Shown here one piece after another: positions 1 through 6,535 of a stretch of 14,674 nt of DNA. A program made the translations under genes and the position numbers. The notes under the pieces were generated by a model, which was not told the DNA's origin, searched no databases, and worked only from the letters and a program-made list of their open reading frames with translations. This DNA comes from QHBQ01 sp038230695 (GTDB lineage: Bacteria > Chloroflexota > Chloroflexia > QHBQ01): assembly GCA_038230695.1 (NCBI GenBank), contig JBBRMT010000108.1, positions 1 through 14,674 on the forward strand, read 5' to 3'. Position 1 is the stretch's first letter, and each line of letters opens with the position of its first letter.

Positions 1-895
1 CAAATGGATTTGTAGCAGGGGGGACGGCAAAGGGGCTAGGCGCAGCATCGGGGTAGGCGCTGGCAGGAGAGGCAGCGAAGGGACTGGCTGAAGCAGGCGG
101 CCAGGGCTGGGGGTCACTATCCGCGTGGGCCGCATCATCCGACCCACTTGCCGGTGCGCCACCGAACAAGGAGCTACGCAGGGCGCTGAGGTCGCTGCTA
201 TCAGTCGGGGCGCTGGAGTTCAGGCGGCTGGCAAGTGCGCCGCTGGGGGGGCGGCGTTTAGTGAAAGGGTTGGCCTCCTCTGGCTCGGCGACGAGTGGGG
301 CGGGCGGTGGGGGTGGCTCTGGCGCAGCCACTACGCGAGGGGGTGGCGCAGCCTGGCCGAAGGGCAGGTACTGCGAACCATCACCGGGGGGCGGAGGTGG
401 GGAAGCAGCAAACGGTGAGGCGGCGGCAAACGGCGAATTAGAGGGCTGCTGATCGAACGGCGAGGCCGCTAGCTGCCCAAAGGGGCTGACTGGCGCGGTT
501 GGCGCAATTGGCGCGGCAATACTGGGTGGGAAGAATGAATCAGTAGTCGCCACGAGAGGCGGCGACGCTGCGGGATCGTTACCGCTACCCACTTCCGCAG
601 TTCCCCCTCCCCCATCCAGGGATAGGGTTGGGGTTGAAGTCGCCTGCTGCTGCAACCAGCGCAGGCCAGATGCGGCGCGGGCGTTGTCGGGGTTGATCTC
701 CAGCACATTCTCCAGGCATACTTGCATATCTTCTGGACTATCCACCACGCCACTGAGCCACAGCCACGCCTGCTCGTTACGCTCGTCCTCCTCGACCACC
801 TGCTGCAGCAAGTTGGCAGCGGTGGTGCGGTCGCCCCGCTTGGCCGCCTCGATACCTTGCTGCAATATTGCGCTTACATCACGGTTAATCGCCAT
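1..895 (-). CDS. TPR-like protein with Pro/Ala/Ser-rich low-complexity tail (partial)
   Basis: The frame is open from an ATG at 895 to the window edge (298 residues; C-terminus missing). It starts 10 nt after the gmk stop, and its ribosome binding site GGAGG overlaps that TAG, so the two genes are probably co-transcribed. Residues 1-75 look like one or two tetratricopeptide-type helical pairs (AAKRGDRTTAANLLQQVVEE, then AWLWLSGV and a CLENVLEINPDNARA-type segment), suggesting a protein-protein interaction role. From about residue 80 the chain is low-complexity, rich in Pro, Ala and Ser, with a recurring (S)PF tripeptide (SPFGQ, SPFDQ, SPFAAA, SPFAAS, LPFGQ, SPFAV) and two NPF motifs, so it is probably disordered. 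No signal peptide or membrane segment is visible in the part present. Function is not recognised. The stretch at 602-640 resembles the G/C-rich interspersed repeat that also occurs inside rqcH. Confidence 0.75.
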   Translation of the reverse strand, partial: MAINRDVSAILQQGIEAAKRGDRTTAANLLQQVVEEDERNEQAWLWLSGVVDSPEDMQVCLENVLEINPDNARAASGLRWLQQQATSTPTLSLDGGGGTAEVGSGNDPAASPPLVATTDSFFPPSIAAPIAPTAPVSPFGQLAASPFDQQPSNSPFAAASPFAASPPPPPGDGSQYLPFGQAAPPPRVVAAPEPPPPPAPLVAEPEEANPFTKRRPPSGALASRLNSSAPTDSSDLSALRSSLFGGAPASGSDDAAHADSDPQPWPPASASPFAASPASAYPDAAPSPFAVPPATNPF

Positions 896-905
896 AATTC
901 GCCTC

Positions 906-1559
906 CTAGAGCCAAACTCTTCTCGGCACCACCCGCTGCTTCTCGGCCTCTATAATCGCCATGATCTGCCGTGCCGCTTCATCCTGCCGATTGTCGTAAT
1001 TTATTACCACATAGTCGAACTTGAACAACTCCGCCATCTCGCGGTGAACCGTCTGCAACCGCAGCGCCAGGCTGCCCTCACTCTCGGTGCCACGCTGGCG
1101 CAGCCGTTGTGCCAGCGTGGTGATGTCGGGCGGCATCAGAAAGATGAGGATCGCTTCTGGTGTGATCGCCCGTACATGGGCCGCACCCTGCACGTCAATC
1201 CGCATAATTACGTCGCGGCCATGCTCCAGCGCGTCGCGCACCTCGCTCTTTGGCACGCCGTAGAAGTTGCCGTAAACCGTGGCCCGCTCCAGAAACTGGT
1301 CGCTGGCTACCCAATCGTTGTACTGCTCGACGCTGAAGAAGTGGTAATCCACCCCTTCACGTTCGCTGGGCCGGGGCGGGCGGGTTGTCACCGTGACCGG
1401 GAAGTGGAAGGGGAAGTTCAGCTTACGCATATAGGTCAGCAACTCGTCCTTGCCCGCGCCGCTCGGCCCCGACAGCACCACCATCTGGGGGCGGTGCCGC
1501 TGTCGCACCCGCGCCCATGCTCTCTGTTCGTCGTCTCCATTCGCCTCGTTTGTCAGCAT
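906..1559 (-). CDS. gmk: Guanylate kinase
   Basis: Catalyses ATP-dependent phosphorylation of GMP (or dGMP) to GDP in the cytoplasm, in purine salvage and synthesis. The 217-residue protein has the P-loop GPSGAGKD (31-38), preceded by VVLS. It also has the GMP-binding region VTTRPPRPSEREGVDYHF, the FLERATVYGNFYGVPKSEV segment typical of the family, and the Walker B-like region RIDVQGA. Length is normal apart from about 25 extra N-terminal residues. The residue after the P-loop Lys is Asp rather than the usual Ser/Thr/Gly. The ATG at 1559 has GGAG five nt upstream. In many bacteria gmk precedes rpoZ; here a TPR-like gene follows instead. A plus-strand promoter for rqcH overlaps its first codons. 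Identification is firm. Confidence 0.96.
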   Translation of the reverse strand: MLTNEANGDDEQRAWARVRQRHRPQMVVLSGPSGAGKDELLTYMRKLNFPFHFPVTVTTRPPRPSEREGVDYHFFSVEQYNDWVASDQFLERATVYGNFYGVPKSEVRDALEHGRDVIMRIDVQGAAHVRAITPEAILIFLMPPDITTLAQRLRQRGTESEGSLALRLQTVHREMAELFKFDYVVINYDNRQDEAARQIMAIIEAEKQRVVPRRVWL

Positions 1560-1578
1560 CCGCGCTCCGATGTATAAT
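1550..1578 (+). promoter_or_regulatory. Predicted sigma-70-type promoter for rqcH
   Basis: TTGTCA (1550-1555), a 17-nt spacer, and a perfect TATAAT (1573-1578). Predicted transcription start is near 1585, giving a leader of about 205 nt before the rqcH ATG at 1790. The -35 box lies inside the first codons of the divergent gmk gene. Match to the consensus is 11 of 12 with ideal spacing. Not experimentally supported. Confidence 0.6.
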
Positions 1579-1680
1579 AACTCGCTACATCCCTTGCAGT
1601 TACGCGCTTTTGGCGGTGTTAAGAAACTGCCAGCAAAGGGCGAGTGACGTAGTTACGATTAGCACTAACTCTGGGCAACT

Positions 1681-1699
1681 GGGCGTATGTAATTCGCCC
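1681..1699. repeat. Short imperfect palindrome of the 'GGGCG...CGCCCC' interspersed type
   Basis: GGGCGTAT (1681-1688) pairs with ATTCGCCC (1692-1699) at 7 of 8 positions around a 3-nt loop and is followed by CTACA. A related core (TAGGGGCGAAC...GTTCGTCC) occurs at 10566-10589, suggesting an interspersed family. It lies in the rqcH leader. The rest of the 1560-1789 gap holds the rqcH promoter and a short TTCTACC-TTCTGCA pair (1764-1777) resembling the heptamer array at 10718-10748. Confidence 0.4.
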
Positions 1700-1789
1700 C
1701 TACACCAATATGGCTTATATGCGTCCACTGAGGCTAAATACAAAGCCAGCGTGCCGCATCTTTATTCTACCTTCTGCACTGAGGTCTCA

Positions 1790-3832
1790 ATGTTCGATAG
1801 CCTGACCATCGCAGCGGTTGCCGATGAACTAAACCGCCGCGCCTGCCCCGCCAAAATCCAGCGGGTACTCACCCTCAGCCCTTTGGCAATCGGTCTGGAG
1901 CTATACGCCCAGGGCCAACGCCAGCAACTGATCATCTCCGCGCACGCCGACAACGCCAGGGTTCACCTCAGCGACCACAATCTTACCCGCGACCCCGCCC
2001 AGAACGACAGCCAACTGCTGCTGCTGCTTCGCAAATATGTGCGCGGCGGGCGGCTACTCAGCGTCGCCCAACCGGATCTAGAGCGGGTGCTGCTGCTTAG
2101 TATAGCCAAACTGATGCCAATTGGCAAGTTCGATGATCCCTATTATACACAGTCTGTCAATTCCACCTATGCTAACGATGATGAGGATGAGGATCTGGCG
2201 GGCGAAGAGGTTACGGTGCAGTTGGTGGTGGAGATGATGGGCCGCCACAGCAACATCATCCTGGTAGACGGCGCGGGGGTGATTATGGACAGCCTCAAGC
2301 GGGTGCCTGGCAGCGTCAATCGTTACCGCGTGATTATCCCCCACCACCCCTACGTTGCGCCGCCCGCACAGGACAAGCGCCGCTTCGACCGCATGAGCGA
2401 GGATGCGTTTCAGGAAGCGGTTGCCGAGGCGGCCCAGGCTGAGGGCAAGAAGAAAGCAGGCCAGCTATGGCAGGGGCTGGTCGGCGCATTGCAGGGAGCC
2501 AGCCCGCAGATGGCAAAGGAGATCGTCTATCGCGCCACTGGCCTTGCCGACACGCCCGCTGCCGGTTTTACCGCCTGGCCTACGCTGCACGCCGCCGCTG
2601 ATGAGCTATTTTCGCTCAACGAAACTGGCCGCTGGCAGCCGTGCGTGGTGTATCTCACCCCTCCCCACCCCTCCCCTGCTGCAGGGGTGGGGGATGATGC
2701 GAATTCCTCCCCTGTGGACTACTCCCCTCCCCAACCCTCCCCTGCAGAGGTAGGGGATGATGCGACTCCTTCATTGAACATAGAGGATGCGAAGGCGATC
2801 GCTTTTGCCTCCTACCGCCTGCGCCACCTCGAAGGCGGGGGACAGCGACTGGTGACACACGATTCGATTAGCGCGGCGGTGGAGGCGTACTTCAGCAGCA
2901 CGGAGCAGACTGCTGCCCACGAGCAGTTGAAGGAGCAGCTACGTAAGCGGGTGGCAGGGCGGCGGCAGAAAATTGCCTCGCGGCTGCACTCGCTGCGCGA
3001 ACAACTTGCCCGTGCCGACGAGGCTGAGATGCTGCGCTACAAGGGCGAGATGATCTTCGCCTATCAGTATGTCATCAGCGCGGAGACAACTAACCTGAGC
3101 GTGCCTGCGCCTGAAGGTGAGGTGGAGATTAGCATCACGCTCGATCCGCAGCTATCAGTGGCGGAGAACGCGCAACGCTACTTCCGCGATTACCACAAAG
3201 CGACGGCAGCGCGGGCGGGCTTGCCGGAGCGGGTGGCCGATGCAGAGCAGGATCTGGCCTACCTCGACGAGATGGCGGCGATGATTGACCTGGCCGAGGG
3301 CTACGAGGACATCACCTTGACCGCCCGCGAACTGGCGGATCTGGACAAGCCGCCCGCGCCGCCCAAGCCGACCAAGCAGAGGGCGAACCAGAAGCCAAAC
3401 CAGAAGGCCAAAGCGGGGCTGCCGCCCGGCCTGGGCAAACTGTTGCGGGTGCTGTCGCCCGACGGCATCGAAATCTATGTGGGCAAGAGCATGAAGCAGA
3501 ACGAATATATCGCCTTCAAGCTGGCCGCGCCCGACGACATCTGGCTGCACGCACGGGGCGTGCCGGGGGCGCACGTGCTGGTCAAGATGCGCGGAGTGCC
3601 AACCCTGCCCGAGCGCACCCTGGTCTACGCTGCTGGCCTCGCCGCTGGGCGCAGCCAGGCGCGGCATAACGGCGCAGCCGAGGTGATGTACACCACCGCC
3701 CGTCACCTTCGCAAGCCGCCCGGCGCACCGCCAGGGACGGTGCTAGTCAGCCACGAGCAGAGCATCAGGGTGCCACCGATACTGGCTGAAGCCGAAGCGT
3801 CAGCAAAGCAGTTACCCCTCCCGCTGGACTAA
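1790..3832 (+). CDS. rqcH: RqcH/NFACT-family ribosome quality control protein
   Basis: Family members bind peptidyl-tRNA-obstructed 50S subunits and recruit tRNA-Ala to add alanine tails (RqcH in Bacillus, Rqc2/NEMF in eukaryotes). The 680-residue protein starts at the ATG at 1790, with GAGG just upstream; the same frame is open further upstream to 1517 but that part shows no homology. NFACT-N covers about 1-290 (FDSLTIAAVADEL, NARVHL, VVEMMGRHSNIILVD). The middle is helical and charged (about 370-510), and NFACT-R spans about 548-665 (EIYVGKSMKQNEYIAFKLA, DDIWLHARGVPGAHVLVK). The conserved Asp-Arg pair needed for tRNA binding in this family appears as E98-R99. Residues 290-328 are a Pro-rich duplicated insert made from an interspersed DNA repeat. 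It faces tatC convergently. Older annotations call it fibronectin-binding protein. Confidence 0.93.
   Translation: MFDSLTIAAVADELNRRACPAKIQRVLTLSPLAIGLELYAQGQRQQLIISAHADNARVHLSDHNLTRDPAQNDSQLLLLLRKYVRGGRLLSVAQPDLERVLLLSIAKLMPIGKFDDPYYTQSVNSTYANDDEDEDLAGEEVTVQLVVEMMGRHSNIILVDGAGVIMDSLKRVPGSVNRYRVIIPHHPYVAPPAQDKRRFDRMSEDAFQEAVAEAAQAEGKKKAGQLWQGLVGALQGASPQMAKEIVYRATGLADTPAAGFTAWPTLHAAADELFSLNETGRWQPCVVYLTPPHPSPAAGVGDDANSSPVDYSPPQPSPAEVGDDATPSLNIEDAKAIAFASYRLRHLEGGGQRLVTHDSISAAVEAYFSSTEQTAAHEQLKEQLRKRVAGRRQKIASRLHSLREQLARADEAEMLRYKGEMIFAYQYVISAETTNLSVPAPEGEVEISITLDPQLSVAENAQRYFRDYHKATAARAGLPERVADAEQDLAYLDEMAAMIDLAEGYEDITLTARELADLDKPPAPPKPTKQRANQKPNQKAKAGLPPGLGKLLRVLSPDGIEIYVGKSMKQNEYIAFKLAAPDDIWLHARGVPGAHVLVKMRGVPTLPERTLVYAAGLAAGRSQARHNGAAEVMYTTARHLRKPPGAPPGTVLVSHEQSIRVPPILAEAEASAKQLPLPLD
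2658..2766 (+). repeat. Tandem in-frame copies of a CCCCTCCCC... interspersed repeat inside rqcH
   Basis: Two units, about 2658-2702 and 2724-2766, each begin CCCCTCCCCA, continue CCCTCCCCTGC, and end GGGGATGATGCGA. They encode the parallel peptides PPHPSPAAGVGDDA and PPQPSPAEVGDDAT. Similar C/G-rich hyphenated palindromes occur at 5641-5673 and 13393-13432, and a degenerate one at 602-640. The insert adds about 39 residues without breaking the frame. Confidence 0.75.
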
Positions 3833-4028
3833 TCGTTGCCCCCAAGTGGGGGGGCAGTAGCGGTAGGGATTGGTCGCCGCGTGCCGAGTTACTGAGGGCT
3901 GGGAGCGTAGCTCCGATCGGTCAAGTGCATCAATGCTTATAGTAGTTCCAATTAGTGCTACTATAAAACGGATGGCCGCGATAAATCTGCGCCCATCCGT
4001 AATATCACATTCGCGCCCCGACGAATTG
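3833..4028. terminator. Convergent intergenic region with several hairpins
   Basis: Between the ends of rqcH (plus) and tatC (minus) there are four inverted repeats: TGCCCCC/GGGGGCA near 3839-3858; GGAGC-GTA-GCTCC near 3902-3914; TATAGTAG (3938-3945) with CTACTATA (3958-3965); and ACGGATGG (3968-3975) with CCATCCGT (3993-4000). None is followed by a real U tract on either strand, so classic intrinsic termination is not shown. Convergent placement makes bidirectional transcript ending the likely role. Confidence 0.4.
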
Positions 4029-4796
4029 CTATAACTTAATAAACCGCGAGAGCAGCACGCCCACCTCGAACAACAGGATGATGGGGACGGCAACGATGGT
4101 CTGGTTCACCGGGTCGGGGCTGGGGCTGAGGAATGCCGCGAGGATAAAAGATAGCACGATCATGTAGGGGCGGGCCTTCTTCAGCAAGCGGGTGTTGACG
4201 ATATGCAGGCGAGCGAGGATGTAGATAAAGACGGGCAGCAGGAAGACTACGCCGATGGCGAGGGTAAAGGTGGTGACGAAGCTGAGGAACTGGCTTACCT
4301 GGATCTGCCGCTCGATGCGCGGATCGCCGAAGCCGAGCAGGAAGTTGAGGGCGCTGGGCAGCACGATAAAGTAGGCGAACAACAGGCCAGTGGCGAAGAA
4401 GATGGTGACGAATGGCAGCGCGGTGAAGATCCAGCGGCGTTCACCCTGGGTTAGCCCAGGGGTGACGAAGGCGAGGATCTGGTAGATAATGCCAGGCATG
4501 GCAATGATAATCCCGGCGATCAACGCCACCTTGAAATAGACGGAGATGGTTTCGGTCGGTTGCAATTGGATGAGGTGGACGGGGTGAGTAGGGTCGGGTT
4601 GGGGAACGAGCGCGAGCATAACGTCCACAAGGTTGTTGATGAAGGTGAAACTGATAATCGTGCCGAGCAGGATGATGGCACAGACTTTGATCAACCGTGA
4701 GCGCAACTCGACCAGGTGGCCCATAATCGGCATCACCGCATCGCGGTTGGCGGGTGGCTTGGGGCGGCGGCGCAAGGGGTTGGATAGTTTGGGCAT
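4029..4796 (-). CDS. tatC: Sec-independent (twin-arginine) translocase subunit TatC
   Basis: Polytopic inner-membrane receptor that, with TatA/B-type subunits, recognises twin-arginine signal peptides and exports folded proteins. The 255-residue protein begins at the ATG at 4796 (MPKLSNPLRRRPKPP). The reading frame is open further upstream to 4913, but that part is not TatC-like. Hallmarks: HLVELRSRL (27-35, with the conserved Glu of the cytoplasmic N-terminus), the ALIAGIIIAMPGIIYQI helix, VTPGLTQGERR (111-121, with the conserved loop Glu), and SPSPDPVNQ (214-222), matching the usual TPPDPxSQ before the last helices. Six hydrophobic segments can be recognised. Length is normal. No tatA/tatB lies in the window, so its partners are elsewhere. 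A TATAAT box at 4954-4959 may start its transcript. Confidence 0.95.
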   Translation of the reverse strand: MPKLSNPLRRRPKPPANRDAVMPIMGHLVELRSRLIKVCAIILLGTIISFTFINNLVDVMLALVPQPDPTHPVHLIQLQPTETISVYFKVALIAGIIIAMPGIIYQILAFVTPGLTQGERRWIFTALPFVTIFFATGLLFAYFIVLPSALNFLLGFGDPRIERQIQVSQFLSFVTTFTLAIGVVFLLPVFIYILARLHIVNTRLLKKARPYMIVLSFILAAFLSPSPDPVNQTIVAVPIILLFEVGVLLSRFIKL

Positions 4797-4953
4797 CGTT
4801 ACACGCAAGATGGAAGCTCCATGGTGAAGGGTAGTATTACAGATGATGAAAGCTCTAGGGTGAAGTGGCGTAGGCGACCCGCTAGGTTGCGGGGGATGGG
4901 GGCGAAGCCCCACGCTGAAACGCTACGATCGTCCACCTAAGCCTTACCACTTC

Positions 4954-4959
4954 ATTATA
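4954..4959 (-). promoter_or_regulatory. Possible -10 box for tatC
   Basis: Minus-strand TATAAT lies about 150 nt upstream of the tatC ATG. No convincing -35 hexamer is seen at 16-18 nt. The 337-nt gap at 4797-5133 otherwise holds small hairpins (CCCGC...GCGGG near 4879-4893, GGGGC-GAA-GCCCC near 4899-4911) and the large palindromic element at 5036-5118. No gene was found in it. Confidence 0.35.
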
Positions 4960-5035
4960 CGGTATTTTAGCCGCGAATCCGCGATTATCTGCGGAAAGTT
5001 TACGAACATTTAGCAAATGCCACACACCAAATAAC

Positions 5036-5118
5036 GGGAGCTACACACCCAACGGGTCAGCGGCAACTGCTGCCGCTGGCCCGCGCTGCCTTGCAGCAGC
5101 CGGGGATGTGTAGCTCCC
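5036..5118. repeat. Cloverleaf-like palindromic element after acpP
   Basis: The outer arms GGGAGCTACACA (5036-5047) and TGTGTAGCTCCC (5107-5118) are perfect complements, with CCC/GGG continuing inward past one bulged base. Two inner stems follow. The first is a 12-bp stem 5054-5065 with 5071-5082 (CAGCGGCA/TGCCGCTG core, one G-T pair). The second is a 5-bp stem GCTGC (5085-5089) with GCAGC (5093-5097). Together they form a three-way junction of 83 nt. It begins 16 nt past the acpP stop. No U tract follows, so it could be an RNA 3'-end protector, a factor-dependent terminator, or a non-autonomous palindromic repeat. Confidence 0.6.
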
Positions 5119-5133
5119 ATCCGATTTGCCCAA

Positions 5134-5559
5134 CTAGCTGTTAAGGTAGCGCTCGACGTAGCCGCTAATCTTGTCTACTGCTTGCTGCATGGTAGCAATG
5201 TTTGCGTCCTCATCGGCAATTTTCAGGTCGCCAAAGTCGGCAAAGGTGTCTTCGATGCCCATTAGCAGTTCAACCATGTCTAGCGAGTCTGCGCCCAGGT
5301 CGGCGAATGAGGTTTCCGCTGTCACCTTGCTGGGATCCTTGACCTTGAGTACATCAATCGCCACGGCGGTCAGCAGGTTTTGCACCAGACCATGACGGTC
5401 GAGGTTGGCGACTTCGCTTTCGCTAGCCCCCTTCTTCACCGCGATCTTACGCATTACCAGGTCGGCAAGCTGTTCCTTGTCCAGCCCGCTAACCTCGGCT
5501 TCGCTTGCGCCATACTTGTTGACTGCCACATCGTGTAGATGTTCCATTACGTTTGCCAT
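5134..5559 (-). CDS. acpP: Acyl carrier protein with duplicated N-terminal extension
   Basis: Carries growing acyl chains on a 4'-phosphopantetheine arm for FabD, FabH and the other fatty-acid synthases. The C-terminal part (about 58-141) is a complete ACP: SFADLGADSLDMVELLMGIED contains the DSL motif with the attachment Ser at residue 92, followed by IADEDANIATMQQAVDKI. The protein is 141 residues against about 80 for a normal ACP. Residues 15-41 and 42-68 are a tandem duplication with 27-residue period (KYGASEAEVSGLD, KKGASESEVANLD). The ATG at 5559 is backed by an ideal ribosome binding site, so the extension is probably translated. It is the last gene of the cluster, 63 nt after the ACP-like gene. 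Assignment as an ACP is firm; the extension's role is unknown. Confidence 0.93.
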   Translation of the reverse strand: MANVMEHLHDVAVNKYGASEAEVSGLDKEQLADLVMRKIAVKKGASESEVANLDRHGLVQNLLTAVAIDVLKVKDPSKVTAETSFADLGADSLDMVELLMGIEDTFADFGDLKIADEDANIATMQQAVDKISGYVERYLNS

Positions 5560-5567
5560 TCTTGTTT

Positions 5568-5577
5568 CACCTCCTTC
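5568..5577 (-). promoter_or_regulatory. Perfect Shine-Dalgarno of acpP
   Basis: Minus-strand AAGGAGGTGA ends 8 nt before the ATG at 5559. It is the full anti-16S complement and the strongest ribosome binding site seen in the window, as expected for an abundant ACP. It fixes the long (141-residue) start. Confidence 0.85.
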
Positions 5578-5622
5578 CCAGCTGTCAGTGCAGCGGTCTA
5601 TTCATTTAACGGTCAGCGCTGG

Positions 5623-5946
5623 TCAGCACTCGGATCCCATCCTCAATCCTCCCCTAGAGGGGGAGGGTTGGGGTGGGCATCCAGCCGACCCTAAGAGTTC
5701 AGTTTTATCCACGATATAATCCACCATATCTTGCACCGTTTGCAGGCTGCGGGCCTCGTCGGGGCTGATTTCGACATCGAAGGCGTGTTCGATGGCGGGG
5801 AACACCTCATCATAAAGCTCGATGGGGGCGGCATCGAGGTCTTCAATCAGGCTGGAGTCGCGGCTGATACTGCTTGCCTCGATACCAAGCTGCTCGGAGA
5901 GCAGGCGGCGGAGCTTATGATATACCTTATCGTAAAGTTCGTCCAC
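5623..5946 (-). CDS. ACP-like protein lacking the phosphopantetheine serine
   Basis: A 107-residue acidic protein whose order of conserved positions follows ACP: EQLGIEASSIS, SLIEDLDAAPIEL, AIEHAFDVEISPDEA, LQTVQDMVDYI. The usual DSL is replaced: EDLDAAPIEL (35-44) has no Ser at or next to the prosthetic-group position (Pro41 in the simplest alignment, Ile42 in an alternative). It therefore cannot carry an acyl chain the normal way and may be a regulatory or structural ACP mimic. It starts at GTG (5946), directly after the nusB TAG, with GGGAGAAG upstream. The last ~18 residues (CPPQPSPSRGGLRMGSEC) come from an interspersed C/G-rich repeat. A divergent active carrier or a decaying duplicate are the alternatives. 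Confidence 0.75.
   Translation of the reverse strand: MDELYDKVYHKLRRLLSEQLGIEASSISRDSSLIEDLDAAPIELYDEVFPAIEHAFDVEISPDEARSLQTVQDMVDYIVDKTELLGSAGCPPQPSPSRGGLRMGSEC
5641..5673. repeat. C/G-rich hyphenated palindrome in the tail of the ACP-like gene
   Basis: CCTCAATCCTCCCC (5641-5654) pairs with GGGGAGGGTTGGGG (5660-5673) through 14 positions, including two G-T pairs, around a 5-nt loop. It resembles the repeat units inside rqcH (2658-2766) and the one at 13393-13432. Here it encodes the C-terminal tail of the ACP-like protein. Confidence 0.6.
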
Positions 5947-6522
5947 CTATGCTTCTCCCTCGCTAGCCTCAATATGCCCAACGTGCTGCCCGCGATATGT
6001 GTCTAGCTGATTGACCACGCTGCCCAGCACGCCATTGATGAAGCGCCCGCTGCTATCGCTGCCGAAGCACTTGCCCAGTTCAATCGCCTCGTTGATCACC
6101 GCCTTGACCGGCACATCACTATCAAAGACGAGTTCGTAGATGGCGAGGCGCAGCAGGGTTTTGTCCACCAGGGCGATCTGGTCAACCGGCCAGTTGGTGG
6201 CGTTGGCGGAGATGATGCGGTCGAGCGACTCAGTCTGCCCGTGCACGCCGTTGACCAGACGCACAGCGAATGACTTGCCCTCGATGTTGAGCATTCCGCT
6301 CTCCAGGCCGAGGAATATCTCGCTGCACGGAGCCTTGCCCTTCAACGTGCCGACGCTGATCGGGTCAGCATCGTCGGTCTCAGCGGTGAGCATCGCCACA
6401 TCGAAGCCCTCATAGGCATAGCGAGTGATAATCGCCCGCGAATCGTGACCGACTGCATCGGCTTCAAACAGGGCAACCATGGCAATCATACGCGCCAGCC
6501 GACGCTGAACGATAGCAGCCAA
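5947..6522 (-). CDS. nusB: Transcription antitermination factor NusB
   Basis: NusB binds boxA RNA with NusE (S10) and supports antitermination of rRNA operons. The start chosen is TTG at 6522, eight nt after GAGGAG and just past the asp23 stop, giving 191 residues (LAAIVQRRLARMIAMVALFE). The frame also extends to a TTG at 6555 inside asp23, which is less likely. Family hallmarks: the N-terminal RRLARMIA helix, then VDKTLLRLAIYEL, VPVKAVINEAIELGK and FINGVLGSVV. It is longer than a typical NusB (about 140) because of roughly 40 extra residues between the first two helices. asp23-nusB adjacency downstream of accC is also seen in Firmicutes (accB-accC-yqhY-nusB), suggesting a conserved link of lipid and rRNA synthesis. 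Confidence 0.92.
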   Translation of the reverse strand: MAAIVQRRLARMIAMVALFEADAVGHDSRAIITRYAYEGFDVAMLTAETDDADPISVGTLKGKAPCSEIFLGLESGMLNIEGKSFAVRLVNGVHGQTESLDRIISANATNWPVDQIALVDKTLLRLAIYELVFDSDVPVKAVINEAIELGKCFGSDSSGRFINGVLGSVVNQLDTYRGQHVGHIEASEGEA

Positions 6523-6535
6523 ATGACCCGCTCCT

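Noticed and set aside
684..1577. 297-codon open frame on the plus strand
   Set aside because: It lies opposite gmk, shows no recognisable domain, and is a by-product of GC-rich codon use in the real gene.
3155..3706. 183-codon open frame on the minus strand
   Set aside because: Antisense to the C-terminal half of rqcH, no family resemblance.
4797..4913. N-terminal extension of tatC to 4913
   Set aside because: The extra 39 residues are not TatC-like and the ATG at 4796 gives the standard length.
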